Made by a program: the position numbers and the translations under genes. 64,000 nucleotides of DNA from Vibrio pelagius (lineage in GTDB: Bacteria > Pseudomonadota > Gammaproteobacteria > Enterobacterales > Vibrionaceae), in NCBI RefSeq assembly GCF_024347575.1, contig NZ_AP025504.1, positions 1,054,001 to 1,118,000 of the forward strand, read 5' to 3'. Position 1 is the stretch's first letter. The number at the start of each line of letters is the position of its first letter. The notes under the pieces were generated by a model that saw only the letters and a list, made by a program, of their open reading frames with translations, had not been told where the DNA came from and ran no database searches. Of this stretch, positions 49,495 to 58,552 are shown in pieces.

Positions 49495-51066
49495 ATGCAG
49501 TCAGTTCAAGGTACAGATGCTATTCAAGCACCAACAAGCCTTCCAGGAAGTAAAAGCGTCTTCATTAAGTGGGGATTGCTTGGTAGCGTTGGCTTAATCA
49601 ATGGCTACGCTACCATCCTAATGTATTCTCGCGGTGAGCTCGCATTCGCGTTGCTTACGGTGATCCTAACGGCTTTAGCTCTTTACGTTTTCGGTAGCAA
49701 GAAAACTTACGCACACCGTTATATCTACCCTGGTATTGCCGGAATGATCCTTTTCATTCTCTTCCCTTTGGCTTATACCGTCGGTCTTGCGTTCACTAAC
49801 TACAGTGCAAAAAACCAACTTTCGCTAGAACGTACGCAAACTGTCCTACTGGACCGTACGTTCCAAAGCGGTGAAAGCTTCCCATTTACTCTGTACAAAA
49901 CAGACAACGGCCACCAAATCGTGGTTGAAGATGGTGAGCAACTTCTCGCAACTGAAGAGTTCTCGTTAGGCGGTTTGAACGTCAGTGAGATGGATCTGAA
50001 AGCGATCGACTCTGCTCAAGGCGAAAAAGAGAAAATCAAAACAATTATCCAAAATCGTACTGCAATCAGTGCTGTTGATTTCCACCTACCATCAGGTGAA
50101 GACATCCGCATGAGCGGCCTACGTAAGTTTGCTGCTGTGGTTCCGCTTTACACAATGCAAGACGATGGCGAAACGCTATACAACAACGAAACGGGTGAGA
50201 CTCTAAAACCCAATATGGAAGTAGGTTTCTACCAACCTGTTGATGAGAATGGTGCATTCATTGGTAACACCATCTCTCCGGGCTTCGTGGTTGAAATCGG
50301 TACGGCTAACTTTGAGCGTGTTTGGAAAGATGAAGGCATCAAAGAACCTTTCATCAGCATCTTTATTTGGACAGTTGTCTTCTCGATTTGTACGGTAGCC
50401 TTCACTCTAGCGATCGGTTTGATTCTTGCGAACATCGTACAGTGGGAGGAGCTGAAAGGCCGTGCTGTATACCGTGTTCTACTGATTCTGCCTTATGCAG
50501 TTCCAGCGTTTATCTCAATCCTTATCTTTAAAGGTTTGTTTAACCAAAGCTTTGGCGAAATTAACATGGTGTTAGAGAGCATCTTCGGTCTTAAGCCGAA
50601 CTGGTTCTCTGACCCAATCCTAGCGAAAACGATGGTGCTTATCGTAAACACATGGTTAGGTTTCCCTTACATGATGATCCTGTGTATGGGTCTATTGAAG
50701 GCGATTCCTGATGATCTATACGAAGCGTCTGCGATTGATGGTGCTAACTTCATCGATAACTTCAAGCGCATTACGTTCCCGTTGATGATTAAACCACTAA
50801 CACCGCTACTGATTGCAGCATTCGCATTTAACTTCAACAACTTCGTAATGATTCAGCTGTTGACGAACGGTGGTCCAAACATGATTGGTACTTCTGAACC
50901 TGCGGGTTACACAGACTTGCTTGTAAGCTACACGTACCGAATCGCGTTTGAAGGCGGCGGCGGTCAAGACTTCGGTCTAGCAAGTGCAATCGCAACGCTT
51001 ATCTTCCTACTAGTAGGTGCCCTAGCGTTACTAAACCTTCGTTTCACTAAACTGTCTCAAGATTAA
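49495..51066 (+). CDS. malF: Maltose ABC permease MalF
   Basis: Large permease subunit of MalEFGK2, 523 residues. Eight hydrophobic helices are visible, with a long periplasmic loop between the third and fourth (about 110-280), the P2 loop of MalF. The cytoplasmic EAA motif reads [18 protein letters not shown]. The gene starts after the malE hairpin and is followed by malG after 11 bases. Confidence 0.96.
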   Translation: MQSVQGTDAIQAPTSLPGSKSVFIKWGLLGSVGLINGYATILMYSRGELAFALLTVILTALALYVFGSKKTYAHRYIYPGIAGMILFILFPLAYTVGLAFTNYSAKNQLSLERTQTVLLDRTFQSGESFPFTLYKTDNGHQIVVEDGEQLLATEEFSLGGLNVSEMDLKAIDSAQGEKEKIKTIIQNRTAISAVDFHLPSGEDIRMSGLRKFAAVVPLYTMQDDGETLYNNETGETLKPNMEVGFYQPVDENGAFIGNTISPGFVVEIGTANFERVWKDEGIKEPFISIFIWTVVFSICTVAFTLAIGLILANIVQWEELKGRAVYRVLLILPYAVPAFISILIFKGLFNQSFGEINMVLESIFGLKPNWFSDPILAKTMVLIVNTWLGFPYMMILCMGLLKAIPDDLYEASAIDGANFIDNFKRITFPLMIKPLTPLLIAAFAFNFNNFVMIQLLTNGGPNMIGTSEPAGYTDLLVSYTYRIAFEGGGGQDFGLASAIATLIFLLVGALALLNLRFTKLSQD

Positions 51067-51077
51067 GGAGCACGACA

Positions 51078-51968
51078 ATGGCTATGGTACAAGGTAAAAG
51101 CCTGAAATACCGAGTGTGGGCAACGCATATTGCGCTGTGGTGCTTCCTAGCACTGATTATCTTCCCACTACTGATGATCATCGCGATCTCGTTCCGTGAA
51201 GGTAACTTTGCAACAGGTAGCTTGATTCCAGAGAACCCATCACTGGAGCACTGGAAACTGGCACTGGGTATCCCAGTAACTAACGCAGACGGCTCGGTAA
51301 CACCACCTCCATTCCCAGTATTAACTTGGCTATGGAACTCAGTAAAAGTTGCAGGTATCACATCAATCCTGATTGTGGCACTGTCTACAACATCGGCTTA
51401 CGCATTCGCTCGTATGCGCTTTAAAGGCAAAGAGACGATTCTAAAAGCGATGATGATTTTCCAGATGTTCCCAGCGGTACTTGCACTGGTTGCAATCTAC
51501 GCTTTGTTCGACAAACTAGGTCAGTACATTCCTTTCTTAGGCTTGAACACACACGGTGGTCTTATCTTCTCTTACCTAGGGGGTATTGCACTGCACGTTT
51601 GGACAATCAAAGGTTACTTTGAAACGATTGATACTTCTCTAGAAGAAGCGGCAGCACTCGATGGTGCGACGCCGTGGCAAGCATTCCGTTTGGTACTATT
51701 GCCACTGTCAGTGCCTATTCTAGCGGTAGTATTTATTCTATCGTTTATCGGTGTTGTCGGTGAGGTTCCGGTTGCATCTATCCTGCTTTCAGACGTGAAC
51801 TCTTACACGCTAGCGGTTGGTATGCAGCAGTATCTATACCCACAAAACTACCTATGGGGTGACTTTGCGGCAGCAGCAGTATTATCGGCACTTCCTATCA
51901 CTATCGTCTTCCTATTAGCACAACGTTGGTTAGTTGGTGGTTTGACGGCAGGTGGTGTAAAAGGATAA
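51078..51968 (+). CDS. malG: Maltose ABC permease MalG
   Basis: Second permease subunit, 296 residues, six hydrophobic helices. The EAA motif reads [18 protein letters not shown]. The end, [10 protein letters not shown], matches the C-terminal tail that E. coli MalG inserts toward the MalE sugar site. It has AAGGAG before its ATG and ends the malEFG operon. Confidence 0.96.
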   Translation: MAMVQGKSLKYRVWATHIALWCFLALIIFPLLMIIAISFREGNFATGSLIPENPSLEHWKLALGIPVTNADGSVTPPPFPVLTWLWNSVKVAGITSILIVALSTTSAYAFARMRFKGKETILKAMMIFQMFPAVLALVAIYALFDKLGQYIPFLGLNTHGGLIFSYLGGIALHVWTIKGYFETIDTSLEEAAALDGATPWQAFRLVLLPLSVPILAVVFILSFIGVVGEVPVASILLSDVNSYTLAVGMQQYLYPQNYLWGDFAAAAVLSALPITIVFLLAQRWLVGGLTAGGVKG

Positions 51969-51991
51969 GCTAGGGCTTATAAGAAAGACAA

Positions 51992-52013
51992 AGAGCGACC
52001 GCAAAGTCGCTCT
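51992..52013 (+). terminator. Hairpin after malG
   Basis: AGAGCGAC pairs with GTCGCTCT around 6 bases, with only a late T-run (CATTTTTATT). A leaky end of the mal operon is likely. Confidence 0.65.
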
Positions 52014-52171
52014 ATATTGGCATTTTTATTACATCATTTTGGTTTGGCCGCCGATCAGTAATAAAAATAACCCTCAGGTTACGCATAGCTGGCTACTAAT
52101 CAGGTTCCTTACGCTATTCAATGATTAGTGGTTTTTGTAACTCTAACCCAGGTATTTACTTGGGTTTTTTT
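52014..52171 (+). ncRNA. Candidate small RNA or malG 3' UTR ending at a second terminator
   Basis: The gene-free stretch 51969-52500 holds a second terminator: AACCCAGGTA pairs with TACTTGGGTT (one G-U) at 52145-52166, followed by TTTTTT. Nothing codes between it and the first hairpin, so the 150 bases could be a small RNA or simply a longer 3' UTR. A chance 65-codon frame starts here. No promoter is evident. Confidence 0.35.
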
Positions 52172-52500
52172 ATATCTGAAAAAATTCGGTCTTTTCAGAT
52201 GACCTTACCGCTCTTCAAGAGCTTCTTGGCTTGTGTGAGAAGAGATGCTTTGCACATTGTTTTGATAACAATACTCATCAGTCGATCATCATACCCTCTA
52301 GTTGTACAGTCAGTATAAATAGACGAATGGGAATTGATACTTTGGTCAAAGCTCACTGCGGAAGACTTCAATGAAAGCCATGTAACAGTGATTAATGTTG
52401 CATAAAAATTGTCTGGCAAGTCAGTTTGAAAGTGAAATCAGTAAGGGGAGTAGGCGCTTATCAATAGTTTGCTATATATAAACGCCTGAAATCTATTAGG

Positions 52501-52776
52501 TTAGAATTCTCTGTTGGAAGGAGCGCAACCAAGGTGTTGCAGTAGAACGTAGATACTCTCTTGGTCTAATGCGACGCGTCTAAAGAGGTCTGCGAAGGTA
52601 TTATCGCCACCAAAACAGGTTTGAATATAGTGATTGATCTCTTCGTTGTTGTAGCCTTCTACGTAAAGGGTTCTTACCCATTGATACTCAACTGCCTTAA
52701 GATTGTTTAGGGTTGATTCACTCAAAGTAGTGCGCGTAACGCTCAAGAGGTGCTCCAGAAATACAGTCGTGTCCAT
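52501..52776 (-). CDS. Small conserved-type protein, function unknown
   Basis: A 91-residue helical protein without signal or membrane segment. It has several Leu/Val-rich amphipathic helices and one short motif GGDNTFADLF. I do not recognise it. Codon use is ordinary, but the ribosome binding site is weak, so the start at 52776 is uncertain. It stands alone between the mal operon and the thioesterase. Confidence 0.6.
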   Translation of the reverse strand: MDTTVFLEHLLSVTRTTLSESTLNNLKAVEYQWVRTLYVEGYNNEEINHYIQTCFGGDNTFADLFRRVALDQESIYVLLQHLGCAPSNREF

Positions 52777-52877
52777 GATAGATGGCAGTATTTAAGCAGA
52801 GCTAAATGACGACTTTATTACAATTATAATATTTTACAGACTCATGACTTGAACAATGAAAGAACAGAGAAAGTGAA

Positions 52878-52906
52878 GTTACACACTCAATGGTTAAGTG
52901 TGTAAC
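52878..52906 (-). terminator. Terminator of the thioesterase gene
   Basis: GTTACACACT pairs with AGTGTGTAAC exactly around 9 bases, eight bases after the stop. The U-run on the minus strand is weak (TTCACTTTC). Confidence 0.65.
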
Positions 52907-52914
52907 CCTAAGAT

Positions 52915-53409
52915 TTATTTCAGATATTTGACGTGCGCTTCCATCTCTTCGCCAATCTCTTTACGCATGTTCATGAGGCGAACGGCAGAGTCGCGTAACT
53001 CAATATCTTCTTGGGTTTCTGGTACCCACTCTGGCACTTTGGTTGGTAAGCCGTTTTCATCAACCGCAACCATGATAACAATACAGTGGGTCGTTAGGCG
53101 GTTCTTAAGGTTTTTGGGGTCGCTGGCTTGTACATCAATCGCGATATGCATTGAAGAGGAACCTGTGTAGATGACTTTTGCACTGACTTCGACCAAGTTA
53201 CCTACGTGGATCGGCGCAACAAAACGAATACCACCGGCATAGGCCGTAATACAGTATTTGCCACTCCAACCTGCTGAACAAGCGTATGCTGCTAAATCGA
53301 TCCATTTCATCACGGCACCACCGTGAACTTTACCACCAAAGTTTACATCTCCGGGCTCCGCTAAAAAACGCAGGGTTACGTCGCGCTTTCCATTTTGACT
53401 ACTGCTCAT
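52915..53409 (-). CDS. Acyl-CoA thioesterase, hotdog fold (YciA/BACH type)
   Basis: Hydrolyses acyl-CoA to free acid and CoA in the cytoplasm. The 164-residue protein is one hotdog domain with the motif VNFGGKVHGGAVMKWID, which in this family carries the catalytic Asn/Asp near the start of the central helix. The later strand HCIVIMVAVDENG is typical. The gene stands alone, with a stable hairpin after it. Confidence 0.9.
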   Translation of the reverse strand: MSSSQNGKRDVTLRFLAEPGDVNFGGKVHGGAVMKWIDLAAYACSAGWSGKYCITAYAGGIRFVAPIHVGNLVEVSAKVIYTGSSSMHIAIDVQASDPKNLKNRLTTHCIVIMVAVDENGLPTKVPEWVPETQEDIELRDSAVRLMNMRKEIGEEMEAHVKYLK

Positions 53410-53562
53410 TTTTAGTCCTTTTTATTCTTATGTTGTACTGCAACAACTATGTTACTTACCAATAACATATACTTTAGTCGTACGAATTAAAAGCAGAGTT
53501 TTCGGGTTGAGCGGGGAAATATCGACGCAATAGGTATTAGGAGAATTAACTGGGGCAGATAT

Positions 53563-53591
53563 AAAAAAACACCGAGTATTGAGCTCGGTGT
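53563..53591 (-). terminator. Terminator of the OppA-like gene
   Basis: ACACCGAG pairs with CTCGGTGT around 7 bases; the minus strand continues TTTTTTTAT. It lies about 113 bases after the stop. Confidence 0.88.
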
Positions 53592-53703
53592 CTTTGATGA
53601 TTGGACTAATTCGCTAGCCTCTTTCTTACAGCCAATTAACCATTGTTTATTCGGGTAACTAAAGCGTTACTTGTACTTATTGTATGGATGTTGCCATACC
53701 ATT

Positions 53704-55329
53704 TTATTGTCCCGCCACGAAATATAAGTCTTTCGCGTAGATGTTTCCTTTCGGATTATTCACTGGTAAACCTTTCAAGGAGTTACGAACTAAGCGAGTA
53801 TGGTTGTAGTGATAAAGAGGGATAACGACAGCAGATTCATTGAGTAGCACTTCGGCTTGTTGGTACACTTTGAAGCGCTCATCTTGCTTAGTTATTAGGC
53901 TTGCTTGCTTTATCAAATTATCGAATTCTGGATTGCAATAGCCGCTTTCATTGGCGGTGTGCCCGCAGGTAAAACCCTCAAGCAGAGCAGACGGTTCTGG
54001 GTAGTCTCCAAACGCCCAAGAGCGAGCCAGTTGGTAGTCGCCTGAGCTTTTTGCTGCGACATAAGCTTTCCACTCCATGTTTTCTAATTTAACCTTCACA
54101 CCCAGTGGCTTCCACATTGAAGCGATGGCCAGTGCAATCTTCTTGTGGTTCTCGCTGGTGTTATAGGTCAACGTAAACTCAAGTGGTTTTTCTTTGCCGT
54201 AACCGGCTTCTTCAAGAAGTTGCTTTGCTTTACTCAGTCTTTGCTTGGCATCTAAATGTTTAAAGTCTGACTTTGGTGCTTGGTAGTTTGGAATATTATT
54301 TGGTGTGACACTGTATGCTTCTGGTTCACCTTGCCCTGTGATTTTATCAACTAAGATCTCGCGGTTCACCGCCATACTCAATGCCTGACGAACTTTCAGG
54401 TTATCGAAAGGTGCTTGGCGAGTATTAAACGAATAGACATAAGAACCGAGTAGAGCTTGCGCCTTGATTTGATCTGGATTCTCTTTAATCAGCTTCTGGT
54501 AGTATTCCAGTTGAACTCTATTGGTCATATCAATCTCGCCAGATTGATAGCGAATCAGTTCAGCATTTTGCGATGACAAACCTAGGTAAGTTACACCATT
54601 TATAACCGTGGCATCGTTGTCCCAATATTTCGGGTTACGTTTAACCTTAACGTACTCATTTGGGACCCATTCAGATAATTTGTATGCTCCGTTTGTCGCG
54701 ATATTTTCTGCTCGGGTCCAGCGATCACCTTTCTCTTTAACCAGTTCGCTTGGAACGGGAAAGAAGGTTTTAATACTCATTAAGCTCATGAAGTAAGGCG
54801 TAGGTTTACTTAGGTTGATTTCAATAGTTAGTGGGTTGAGAGCCTTAATTCCCAGTTCTGATGGATCTTTTTCGCCGGCGATGATCTCTTCAGCATTGAC
54901 AATGTTGGCTGTTCTAAATACGAAGCTAGTGTTATTACCAGTCTTAGGATTCACAGCGCGTTGCCACGCAAATACGAAATCATCAGCTGTAACTGGTGAA
55001 CCGTTTGACCACTGAAGTCCTTTTTTCAGAGTAAAGGTGACGGTTTTGCCGTCATTGCTGAAATGCCAATCTTTAGCTTGTCCTGGGATGATTTGTCCGT
55101 CGCGATTCTCAATCACGAAGCCTTCAAACATGTCATTGACGATGATATCCCCCGGCATGCCTGAGTTAACAAATGTTGGATCTAATGTGTTGGGTTCTGC
55201 ACCATTACCACGAACAAAATATTGCTCGTCGGCTAGTAAGGCATTTGATGGAACCTGTGCAGCGATAGCAGAAGTAGTACCCAAAGCTAGCAGAGTGGGG
55301 AGAGCGATAGATAGAGGTGATTTAGTCAT
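53704..55329 (-). CDS. Oligopeptide ABC transporter binding protein (OppA/MppA family)
   Basis: Periplasmic peptide receptor of 541 residues, with a signal peptide (about 1-23, IAA-QV) and the SBP family 5 pattern: NEPNTLDPTFV near the start (here GAEPNTLDP), LKKGLQWSNG and TADDFVFAWQRAV. Size and motifs fit OppA or MppA. No permease or ATPase gene is next to it, so it is an orphan receptor that may feed a remote Opp system or murein-peptide recycling. Confidence 0.9.
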   Translation of the reverse strand: MTKSPLSIALPTLLALGTTSAIAAQVPSNALLADEQYFVRGNGAEPNTLDPTFVNSGMPGDIIVNDMFEGFVIENRDGQIIPGQAKDWHFSNDGKTVTFTLKKGLQWSNGSPVTADDFVFAWQRAVNPKTGNNTSFVFRTANIVNAEEIIAGEKDPSELGIKALNPLTIEINLSKPTPYFMSLMSIKTFFPVPSELVKEKGDRWTRAENIATNGAYKLSEWVPNEYVKVKRNPKYWDNDATVINGVTYLGLSSQNAELIRYQSGEIDMTNRVQLEYYQKLIKENPDQIKAQALLGSYVYSFNTRQAPFDNLKVRQALSMAVNREILVDKITGQGEPEAYSVTPNNIPNYQAPKSDFKHLDAKQRLSKAKQLLEEAGYGKEKPLEFTLTYNTSENHKKIALAIASMWKPLGVKVKLENMEWKAYVAAKSSGDYQLARSWAFGDYPEPSALLEGFTCGHTANESGYCNPEFDNLIKQASLITKQDERFKVYQQAEVLLNESAVVIPLYHYNHTRLVRNSLKGLPVNNPKGNIYAKDLYFVAGQ

Positions 55330-55449
55330 TGTAATTCCTTGACGACTTAAACAGAACTTTATGCATTAAAAAGGAATAATTACAATATTGCAACAATAAA
55401 TAGTAAGGCTATTAATGATTGACAACAGGATGGAGCTCTAGTCTGATTC

Positions 55450-55500
55450 AAAAAGAAAAAGCGAAACAAACGCAGTGGTTCATTTCGCTTCTAAACGTAA
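55450..55500 (-). terminator. Terminator of the EamA gene
   Basis: AAGCGAAA (55459-55466) pairs with TTTCGCTT (55493-55500); on the minus strand it is followed by TTTCTTTTT. Confidence 0.8.
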
Positions 55501-55548
55501 GTATATTGGAACTACATTCGCCTCAAATTGAAGCCTGAGTGTTGAATG

Positions 55549-56442
55549 CTAACCCTGTTGCGGAATCGCGCCTTTGACCACGGATTTTCTTTTTATCTGC
55601 GCCATAATGACGCCAGAGATAACCATGATGCCGCCCATTAAGTGATAATCATGAATCGTTTCACCGAGCCAAGTGGCTGCAAGGACGACTGCGACAACAG
55701 GTAGTAAGTTCATGAACATAGCACTCGAGTCTGCGCCAATCGCATCGATCGCTTTTACCCACATCCAAGGAGCCAGTACTGAGCCGGCGATTGCAGCGTA
55801 GGCGATAAGTGGCAGTGACTCTTGAGAAGGCGCCAGTTGAGCACTCGATAACCATAGTGGTGTTAACATAGCGACCGCAAATAGGCCTTGCATGTAGATC
55901 ACTACCCAGTTACTTACCGGCATCTTCCAACGTTTAAGTAGTACACAGTAAGCGGCGTAAACAAGAGCGGCAATCAACATATAGCCATCACCTTGGGTGA
56001 GCTCTTGGTGTAAGAAAAACAGTGGGTCACCTTTACCTAGCATAAACGCCAAGCCCGATAGCGATAGTCCGCCACCGACAATGCTTAGTCCTGAAATGGA
56101 CTTGTGCAGCAGAGGAACGCTCAAGAAGATGCTAATCAACGGCACTAATGACGTAATTAGAGCCATGTTTGATGCACTGGTCGTGAGGCCCGCGTAGTAG
56201 CCAAGAGATTGATTCAGCACCATTCCCAGCAAGGCAAGAAAGGCTAGCTTGGTCAGATTCGGCTTAATGGCAGGCCACTGTTTAATGGCACTTGGCAAAC
56301 AGAAAGGTGTAAGAATGAGCATAGCGACAAACCAACGAAAGAAACTCATTGCGCTTGGCTCGATAACGCTCGCTGCCATCTTATTTACAATGGCATTGGC
56401 ACCCCAAATACAAACAGTAAAAAATGGCAGAAGATATGACAT
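55549..56442 (-). CDS. EamA/DMT-family permease
   Basis: A 297-residue inner-membrane protein with ten hydrophobic helices in two EamA repeats (first helix MSYLLPFFTVCIWGAN; second repeat from about 150). I chose ATG 56442, with GGAG six bases upstream; the frame stays open to 56568 without a supported start. It is divergent from an AraC regulator 99 bases away, which probably controls it. Substrate unknown. Confidence 0.9.
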   Translation of the reverse strand: MSYLLPFFTVCIWGANAIVNKMAASVIEPSAMSFFRWFVAMLILTPFCLPSAIKQWPAIKPNLTKLAFLALLGMVLNQSLGYYAGLTTSASNMALITSLVPLISIFLSVPLLHKSISGLSIVGGGLSLSGLAFMLGKGDPLFFLHQELTQGDGYMLIAALVYAAYCVLLKRWKMPVSNWVVIYMQGLFAVAMLTPLWLSSAQLAPSQESLPLIAYAAIAGSVLAPWMWVKAIDAIGADSSAMFMNLLPVVAVVLAATWLGETIHDYHLMGGIMVISGVIMAQIKRKSVVKGAIPQQG

Positions 56443-56541
56443 GTGAGCTCCATCGCAGAATGAGTTAATGTGCATAGTTTGACAGGTCGTTACAATAACA
56501 GATATCTTTAAAAAGACATCGAACGCGATAGGAAGACAAGT

Positions 56542-57330
56542 TTGAAAAAACATCCAAGAAATCTTCACCCTTCCTTATCAATTGATAAGGCACCATCCAA
56601 CGTATTTATGAATTTCGAAGCGTTTCTCTCTAATACAGAAACCCGAGTTCACAGCCATCCTTGGGGACAAGTACAACTGATTAGTGGTGGAATCTTAGAG
56701 ATGGAAGCGGAAGGAACGCGTTTCTTAGCACCACCTCATCTTGCCATTTGGGTACCAGCTGGCGTTATGCACTGTAGCTATAATCGTAAACCACTGGATT
56801 ACTGTTCCTTGAACATTGCACCTGAGCTGACACAACACTTGCCAGAAAAGACCAGCCTAATAAAGATCACACCGATCGTGTCGTCGATTATCGATGATTT
56901 TCGTGAAAGGAATATCAATGTTGCAGAACGCGAACCAGACAAACGTTTAGTGCAAGTGCTGCTTGATCAATTGGCAGAGCGACAAGTTGAACACCACTTT
57001 TTACCATCAACCGATAACAAATATCTAGCCCCAATCCTTGCGGCGATTGAGGAGAATCCCACCGATGAAATTTCTCTTAAGGATTGGGCAGAGCGCGTTC
57101 ATACCACAGAACGCACCTTGTCGCGCCATTGTCAAAGCGAACTGGGGATGAGTTTCACCGAATGGCGCTTACGCGTCCGTTATCTTTACTCAATGGATCT
57201 TCTACGTAATGGTCAATCGGTAAAAGAGGTCGCTCTCACCTTAGGCTATAACCAAGCCAGCCCTTTCATCTCTATGTTTAAGAAGTACTCCGGACAAACA
57301 CCAGAGCAGTATAAGAACCGATTGTTGTAA
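56542..57330 (+). CDS. AraC-family transcription regulator with cupin domain
   Basis: A 262-residue regulator: N-terminal cupin-like sensor (about 15-100, with HSHPWGQVQLI and the later PAGVMHC) and C-terminal AraC double HTH (about 165-262), ending in the conserved FKKYSGQTPEQYK. The cupin histidines suggest a small-molecule or metal site. Start is TTG at 56542, with AGGAAG six bases before. The divergent EamA gene is the likely target, given the usual layout of such pairs. Confidence 0.9.
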   Translation: MKKHPRNLHPSLSIDKAPSNVFMNFEAFLSNTETRVHSHPWGQVQLISGGILEMEAEGTRFLAPPHLAIWVPAGVMHCSYNRKPLDYCSLNIAPELTQHLPEKTSLIKITPIVSSIIDDFRERNINVAEREPDKRLVQVLLDQLAERQVEHHFLPSTDNKYLAPILAAIEENPTDEISLKDWAERVHTTERTLSRHCQSELGMSFTEWRLRVRYLYSMDLLRNGQSVKEVALTLGYNQASPFISMFKKYSGQTPEQYKNRLL

Positions 57331-57439
57331 GAAAATGGAGATATCTCGACAATAATTTGCATTTTCTTGGTCCCATTCAACACAAGAGAGGAGTCAAATT
57401 GACGATAAACGGCATAAACCCAAAATCTAATGCCCTTAG

Positions 57440-58552
57440 TCAATAACCCGTCAGCTCCATATACCCAGCCCCAGAGTGGGAGCCTTGGATGGTGACTGGG
57501 CCTTCCCAGTATGGGACTGACAGCGGCATTTTTGCGTTGGGGTTGAGTGCCGAAACGGTAAGTTCAATTTTGTAATTTGGAATCGAGATTGTCCACTCCG
57601 TTGGGTAGTCTCGGTTGTCGATTTCCGTGTATTCTTTTACACGCATTACAATCTCATCTTGTGTAATGGCTGTACCTGAACCGTCTTGATGCATTAAGCG
57701 TGCATTAGAGTAACTTGCGCTTCCTGTTTCAGAGTCGCGAAGTTGGAATACCACTAGGCTGGTTTCATCATCAAGCCTTAATGCAAACCAATCCCAGCCC
57801 TGTTGTGAATCAAGCAAGAACTGCGAGCTCCACTCTCTATCTATCCAACCTTTGCCGGAAACTTGATGCGTGTTGCCATCAATGGTGACTTCTCCAGAAA
57901 CATCAATAAACGGTTGACTGTAGTAGTAGGAAGCCACCTGCCCATCGGCACTTTTCATGCTGTATCCTTGCTTACCTTGCTTTTGATAAGGCGCGCTACT
58001 GTTGAGAGTGAGCGAGTAGCCGAACTGTTCAGATCTTGCATTTAACGTGGCTGGGAAAAGATCTTCGGTCGATGATGTCCATTGCCAATCATCGAGATAA
58101 ACACGAAATGGCGAAGTATCGACACCTGCCAAAGCGGCGTGTTCACGAGACCATTTTTCATCTGCGTAGTGCTTTTTCTGCGTAGTGACAGCACCGTGCG
58201 CCATGTAGATCTGGCTGCTTTGCCATTGCGTTTTCTTGGTTTCGTTTGAATTAGATGGTGGGGCGGCGGCAAAGCGAAATTGGGTCCACTGTACACCGAG
58301 TGATTGCCCATCTTCATCGGTTAAATTGGCGGTCAAATACCACCATTCATGGCGAAAGTCGGGATGGGCTTGGTGGTCTGCTGGGAAGTGGATTTCAACT
58401 CCTTTTGTAACGGGAGTGAACTGGTCATCTTGTGATTGGTTGCTTTCAGCACTTGCCAATAGTGTTCCCATGGTTTGAGGTTGCTGCTCTTCGCAACCAA
58501 CCAGTGCCAGAGCAAGTAACATAAGTGCGCAGAGTTTGATGGGGTGAATCAT
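57440..58552 (-). CDS. AttH/CrtC-like lipocalin lipoprotein
   Basis: A 370-residue lipoprotein: lipobox LVGC with Cys20, then a beta-rich region with two lipocalin-like folds (about 60-200 and 210-360). Motifs HPDFRHEWWYLTANL and GKGWIDREWSSQ mark the AttH/CrtC family. In related loci this protein accompanies an ABC ATPase and FtsX-like permeases (AttEFGH), as it does here. Its start overlaps the permease stop by one base (TAATG). It may receive lipid or a hydrophobic substrate from the transporter. Function is not shown. Confidence 0.87.
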   Translation of the reverse strand: MIHPIKLCALMLLALALVGCEEQQPQTMGTLLASAESNQSQDDQFTPVTKGVEIHFPADHQAHPDFRHEWWYLTANLTDEDGQSLGVQWTQFRFAAAPPSNSNETKKTQWQSSQIYMAHGAVTTQKKHYADEKWSREHAALAGVDTSPFRVYLDDWQWTSSTEDLFPATLNARSEQFGYSLTLNSSAPYQKQGKQGYSMKSADGQVASYYYSQPFIDVSGEVTIDGNTHQVSGKGWIDREWSSQFLLDSQQGWDWFALRLDDETSLVVFQLRDSETGSASYSNARLMHQDGSGTAITQDEIVMRVKEYTEIDNRDYPTEWTISIPNYKIELTVSALNPNAKMPLSVPYWEGPVTIQGSHSGAGYMELTGY

